64,000 bases of DNA. Source: Nonlabens xylanidelens (GTDB taxonomy: Bacteria > Bacteroidota > Bacteroidia > Flavobacteriales > Flavobacteriaceae). Each line of letters starts with the position of its first letter. Position 1 is the stretch's first letter. The stretch spans positions 620,001-684,000 of the forward strand of contig NZ_PTJE01000001.1 of assembly GCF_002934445.1 (NCBI RefSeq), read 5' to 3'. The notes beneath the pieces were generated by a model, which saw only the letters and a list, made by a program, of their open reading frames with translations, was not told where the DNA came from and did not search any database. This document shows positions 61,109 through 64,000 of this stretch, in pieces. Position numbers and translations under genes: made by a program.

Positions 61109-61346
61109 TTTGTCTTTAAATACGCTGTCTATTGCTTTATACCGCTCTTAATTTGGTTGATATATATGTTCCTATAGTAATGCTACTTTAGAAATAATAG
61201 TTGCTCAGGTAGTTAGTTTTGATGTTATTTATGTCACGATGGCATTATAATTATTCTGTTTATTTAATGGATATGCGCTTCTATTTTACTGAATTAGTGT
61301 AAAGTGGTCATGTGTTAGAATTCTAGTTATAGTCTATAAAACATAA

Positions 61347-61381
61347 AAAATCCCAAACCGAATAAATCGATTTGGGATTTT
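61347..61381 (-). terminator. rplU-rpmA terminator
   Basis: An 11-bp stem (61347-61357 with 61371-61381) preceded by A-run on the plus strand, giving a U-run in the minus-strand transcript. Confidence 0.8.
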
Positions 61382-61403
61382 GTCTTTTAAAAAGAACTCG
61401 TTC

Positions 61404-61667
61404 TTAAGCCTCAGCTACAGGAACGATAGATACGTAAGATCTATTATTTCTTTTCTTAGTAAACTTCACTAGTCCGTCTACTCTTGCATGTAATGTAAAG
61501 TCCTTACCAGCATATACGTTTTCACCTGGGTGGTGTTCCATACCGCGCTGACGGATTAGGATGTTACCAGCGATTGCTGCTTGACCTCCGTAAATCTTAA
61601 CGCCTAGACGTTTTGAGTGAGATTCCCTTCCGTTTTTCGAACTACCTACTCCTTTTTTATGAGCCAT
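61404..61667 (-). CDS. rpmA: 50S ribosomal protein bL27
   Basis: 87 residues beginning [20 protein letters not shown], then [20 protein letters not shown], the standard bL27 sequence. It binds near the peptidyl-transferase centre of the large subunit. It has no cleavable N-terminal extension, unlike the Firmicutes form. It lies 45 bp after rplU on the same strand, the usual pair. Confidence 0.98.
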   Translation of the reverse strand: MAHKKGVGSSKNGRESHSKRLGVKIYGGQAAIAGNILIRQRGMEHHPGENVYAGKDFTLHARVDGLVKFTKKRNNRSYVSIVPVAEA

Positions 61668-61712
61668 GATAATTTATTTTATGATCTGTATAAAATTCAG
61701 ATACGGTTAAAC

Positions 61713-62351
61713 TTATTTTTCTACTCCACCGTCTAGACGGTCTTGTAATTCTTGTAATTCATCCCATTTACCGTCCACTGCAAGCTGAGCTTGTTGTGGC
61801 CATGTAGTTGGTACGTGATTACCTCTTACGCCAGCAATGATTTCAGAAATGTTTGCTGGATCTGCTTTAGCAAGATCTGCAAATGTTGCGATACCAGCTT
61901 CTACTAGAGTAGATGCTATTTTAGGACCGATACCTTCAATTTTCTTAAGGTCATCTGCTTTACCAGCAGATTTCTTAGCTGGAGCTTTTTCTGCTTTTGC
62001 AGGTGCTGCAGCTTTCTTAGATTCAGACTTCTTTCCACCAGATGCAGAAATACTTGAAATTTGAATTTGAGTTAGGTACTGACGGTGTCCGTTTTTCTTA
62101 CGGTATCCTTTTCTACGTTTTTTCTTAAAAACGATTACTTTGTCACCTTTAAGGTGTCCCAGAACTTTTGCTTCTGCAAATGCTCCTTCTACAGCTGGGG
62201 CGCCGAGTGTGATGTTGTCACCATTACCTAAAAGAAGAACTTTGTCAATGTTAATTGACGCACCTTCATCTTCTTGTAAACGATGTACAAACAACTTTTG
62301 ATCTTTCTCGATCTTGAATTGCTGCCCTGCTATCTCTACGATTGCGTACAT
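61713..62351 (-). CDS. rplU: 50S ribosomal protein bL21 with C-terminal HhH extension
   Basis: 212 residues, about twice the usual bL21. Residues 1-103 are bL21 (MYAIVEIAGQQFKIEKDQKL, VIVFKKKRRKGYRKKNGHRQ, YLTQIQISSI). A Lys/Ala-rich linker (about 104-132) leads to a helix-hairpin-helix-type domain (about 133-175; LKKIEGIGPKIASTLVEAGI, TFADLAKADPANISEII) and a tail with WPQQAQLAVDGKWDELQELQ. The extension may bind rRNA or DNA. It is transcribed from a good promoter at 62394-62423. Confidence 0.95.
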   Translation of the reverse strand: MYAIVEIAGQQFKIEKDQKLFVHRLQEDEGASINIDKVLLLGNGDNITLGAPAVEGAFAEAKVLGHLKGDKVIVFKKKRRKGYRKKNGHRQYLTQIQISSISASGGKKSESKKAAAPAKAEKAPAKKSAGKADDLKKIEGIGPKIASTLVEAGIATFADLAKADPANISEIIAGVRGNHVPTTWPQQAQLAVDGKWDELQELQDRLDGGVEK

Positions 62352-62393
62352 AATTGTTGCTTATTATTATTAATTTCGGGCTGCAAATATAGT

Positions 62394-62423
62394 TCTATTA
62401 GCTTAGATACCAAAGTTATCAAC
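62394..62423 (-). promoter_or_regulatory. rplU-rpmA promoter
   Basis: On the minus strand: TTG (62421-62423), a 19-nt spacer, TATATTTG (62394-62401), 42 nt before the rplU ATG. Full match to the TTG-N17-23-TAnnTTTG consensus. Confidence 0.75.
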
Positions 62424-62446
62424 AGATTATACAATTTTTTTCTATC

Positions 62447-62917
62447 CTATTGATTTAACGGCTTTTGCTTTTCTCTAATATCCCTCGTATTCCATGATTT
62501 TTTATATAATGGTAAAATAACTAAAGGCAGTACTATTGAGGTGGCTAGACCAGATAAGAAGATAAATAATAATAAGGCAGCTTCTATACCTTCTCCTGCT
62601 ATCGCAACTTGTTCTTTTAATTCTAAGCATAGCTCTGGATGTATTTCAAATAAATATATCGCCATAAAAATGGTATATAATATGGTAGCAATAAAACCTG
62701 CTTTGATACCAGCTACAAAACCATCCATATACTTAAACTTATTTGCATTCTTGTAAACATCTTTAAGTACAAAGTAAATACCAGCACCTACTATTATAGC
62801 ATTGAAAAAACTAAGATAGCTTTGTCCTGCATATCCTATAATGTCGATCAGTATAAAATAAATGATTAAAGCCGAAGCCATGAAGAGTGCGTACTTTATA
62901 GTATGTGTTGTTTTCAT
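62447..62917 (-). CDS. DUF4199 membrane protein
   Basis: Start at 62917 (MKTTHTIKYALFMASALIIY); an ATG ten codons upstream is not needed. 156 residues with four hydrophobic segments and the DUF4199-type pattern YLSFFNAIIVGAGIYFVLKD, GFVAGIKAGFIATILYTIFM, LATSIVLPLVILPLYKK. A small inner-membrane protein of unknown role, common in Bacteroidota. It is divergent from the M16 peptidase gene. Confidence 0.82.
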   Translation of the reverse strand: MKTTHTIKYALFMASALIIYFILIDIIGYAGQSYLSFFNAIIVGAGIYFVLKDVYKNANKFKYMDGFVAGIKAGFIATILYTIFMAIYLFEIHPELCLELKEQVAIAGEGIEAALLLFIFLSGLATSIVLPLVILPLYKKSWNTRDIREKQKPLNQ

Positions 62918-63089
62918 AATAATTGGTTTACTTCTAAGTTCGTACATAGCTGTCTATTTATCAGGTATTTTGATTTTACTTTAACTCAATTATTGTAAAA
63001 AGCTTTTATTTTTGGGAAGTCTTTAATTTTTATGTAACATTTCATATAGATAAGACACTAACCACAATAAGAAACATAAAAACTATCAA

Positions 63090-64000
63090 ATGAAAAAAAT
63101 TGTTTTAAGTCTTGCGGTTGCTTTTGCAACAGCTACTGGTTTTGCTCAAGAGGTACAGTATACCGAGTATGACCTTGATAATGGACTTCACGTTATTTTA
63201 CATCAAGAAAACGGCGCGCCAGTTGTAACTACAGGTGTTATGTATCAAGTAGGTGCAAAAGATGAAGAGCCTGGAAGAACTGGATTTGCTCACTTTTTTG
63301 AACACTTGCTTTTTGAAGGTACAGAAAATATAGAGAGAGGTAAATGGTTTGATATTGTTTCTGCAAACGGTGGTAGCAATAATGCAAACACTACCCAAGA
63401 CCGTACTTATTATTATGAAACCTTTCCTTCTAATAATCTAGAAATGGGTTTATGGATGGAAAGTGAGCGTATGCTACATCCTAAAATCGAACAAATAGGA
63501 GTGGATACTCAAAACGAAGTTGTAAAAGAAGAAAAGCGTCAGCGTATCGATAATGCACCTTATGGAGCTATTATCTATAGAACTGGTATTGATAAACATT
63601 TGTTTAAATCTCACCCATATGGCCAGAGTGTTATTGGATCTATGGAAGATTTAAATGCTGCAAAGCTTTCTGAATTCCAAGATTTTAATGACAAATATTA
63701 TAATCCTAATAATGCAGTGCTTGTTGTAGCTGGAGATATCGATATCAATGCTACTAAGAAGATGATCAAAGATTATTTTGGTCCTATCGAGAACAAGGCA
63801 CCTAGAAATGTACGTAAGTCTATTGTTGAACAGCCTATTACTTCAACACGTTTTGCTACAGAGTATGATGCTAATATCCAGATTCCAGTTAAGATATTTT
63901 CTTACATCACTCCTAAATCTACAGATCGTGATGCTTATGTAATCGACTACATCTCTGCAGTACTTACAGGTGGTGCTAGTTCTAGAATGCAAAAAAGAAT
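63090..64000 (+). CDS. Exported M16 (insulinase-type) zinc peptidase, 5' part
   Basis: Open from ATG 63090 to the window end (303 codons). Signal peptide MKKIVLSLAVAFATATGFAQ. The inverted zinc site is H68-F-F-E71-H72 in GFAHFFEHLLFEGT; the third zinc ligand is probably the Glu in NEVVKEEKRQR. The first M16 half is complete up to VLTGGASSRMQKR. These enzymes degrade peptides in the periplasm or at the surface. The C-terminal half lies beyond the window. Confidence 0.95.
   Translation, partial: MKKIVLSLAVAFATATGFAQEVQYTEYDLDNGLHVILHQENGAPVVTTGVMYQVGAKDEEPGRTGFAHFFEHLLFEGTENIERGKWFDIVSANGGSNNANTTQDRTYYYETFPSNNLEMGLWMESERMLHPKIEQIGVDTQNEVVKEEKRQRIDNAPYGAIIYRTGIDKHLFKSHPYGQSVIGSMEDLNAAKLSEFQDFNDKYYNPNNAVLVVAGDIDINATKKMIKDYFGPIENKAPRNVRKSIVEQPITSTRFATEYDANIQIPVKIFSYITPKSTDRDAYVIDYISAVLTGGASSRMQKR

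Noticed and set aside
1-64000. Mobile elements, tRNA or rRNA genes, prophage or toxin-antitoxin systems
   Set aside because: I looked on both strands and saw no transposase, integrase, terminal inverted repeats, tRNA-like cloverleaf sequence, rRNA signature or toxin-antitoxin pair.

Overview
The window comes from a marine-type member of the Flavobacteriaceae (Bacteroidota). The evidence is the gldE-gldD gliding-motility pair beside mutY-ssb, GLPGLI proteins with a TonB-dependent receptor, a DUF4292 lipoprotein beside an EnvC-like protein, a bacterial GGGP synthase, a bL21 protein with a C-terminal helix-hairpin-helix extension, low GC, few Shine-Dalgarno sequences and many Bacteroidota-type TAnnTTTG promoter boxes. 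The genus cannot be fixed by reading. Everything looks like vertically inherited core or near-core chromosome: I see no insertion sequence, prophage, CRISPR array, tRNA or rRNA.

Layout. 1-5.5 kb: a partial PlsC acyltransferase, trpS, a deoxynucleoside kinase paired with an exported hypothetical protein, and an OmpR-type two-component system. 5.5-10.2 kb: two GLPGLI proteins and a TonB-dependent outer-membrane protein, divergent from the two-component system. 10.4-18.5 kb: an exported dikinase-like protein with the glucan-water-dikinase domain order, coupled to a class-A beta-lactamase-fold hydrolase. It converges on a transporter resembling NTP/NDP exchangers with a HEAT-like tail, which overlaps a second hydrolase of the same fold. 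18.6-25.3 kb: hemW, a DUF6624 lipoprotein, and an O-acetylation module (MBOAT plus two SGNH proteins, one carrying LysM). 25.6-29.2 kb: sdhCAB. 29.6-33.7 kb: a fasciclin lipoprotein, an aminotransferase, a small lipoprotein and a VWA-like protein. 33.8-42.7 kb: an envelope cluster (flippase, dut, TPR, thioredoxin-like lipoprotein, sugar nucleotidyltransferase, TPR, DUF4292, EnvC-like). 43.2-54.1 kb: a thioesterase, rng, a 30-residue COX24/mS38-like basic protein, HU, mutY, ssb, gldE, gldD, an EamA transporter, rsmI, xth and an isoaspartyl peptidase. 54.1-58.8 kb: a tightly overlapping minus-strand run (arfB, DUF4301, NadR-type kinase, PnuC, thiamine-binding-like protein, GGGP synthase, phosphopantetheinyl transferase). 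58.9-64 kb: ahcY, small proteins, rpmA, rplU-HhH, DUF4199 and a partial M16 peptidase.

The most striking signal lies across the genes rather than in one of them. The perfect 16-bp palindrome CGCTTTCGCGAAAGCG occurs 15 times, plus one 1-mismatch and one 2-mismatch copy. Copies sit on average about 3.9 kb apart with unusually even spacing. They lie both between and inside genes. Inside genes they are read only as AFAKA (8 times) or RFRES (3 times), never in the third frame, and AFAKA is used in three signal peptides. A second dispersed repeat (core GATTAACGATATCAGATTTT followed by TGATT) lies just downstream of stop codons, in the sense orientation, at three loci. The best gene-level candidate for an undescribed system is the exported dikinase-like / serine-hydrolase pair next to the transporter / serine-hydrolase pair. 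All assignments come from reading the sequence; no database search was run.
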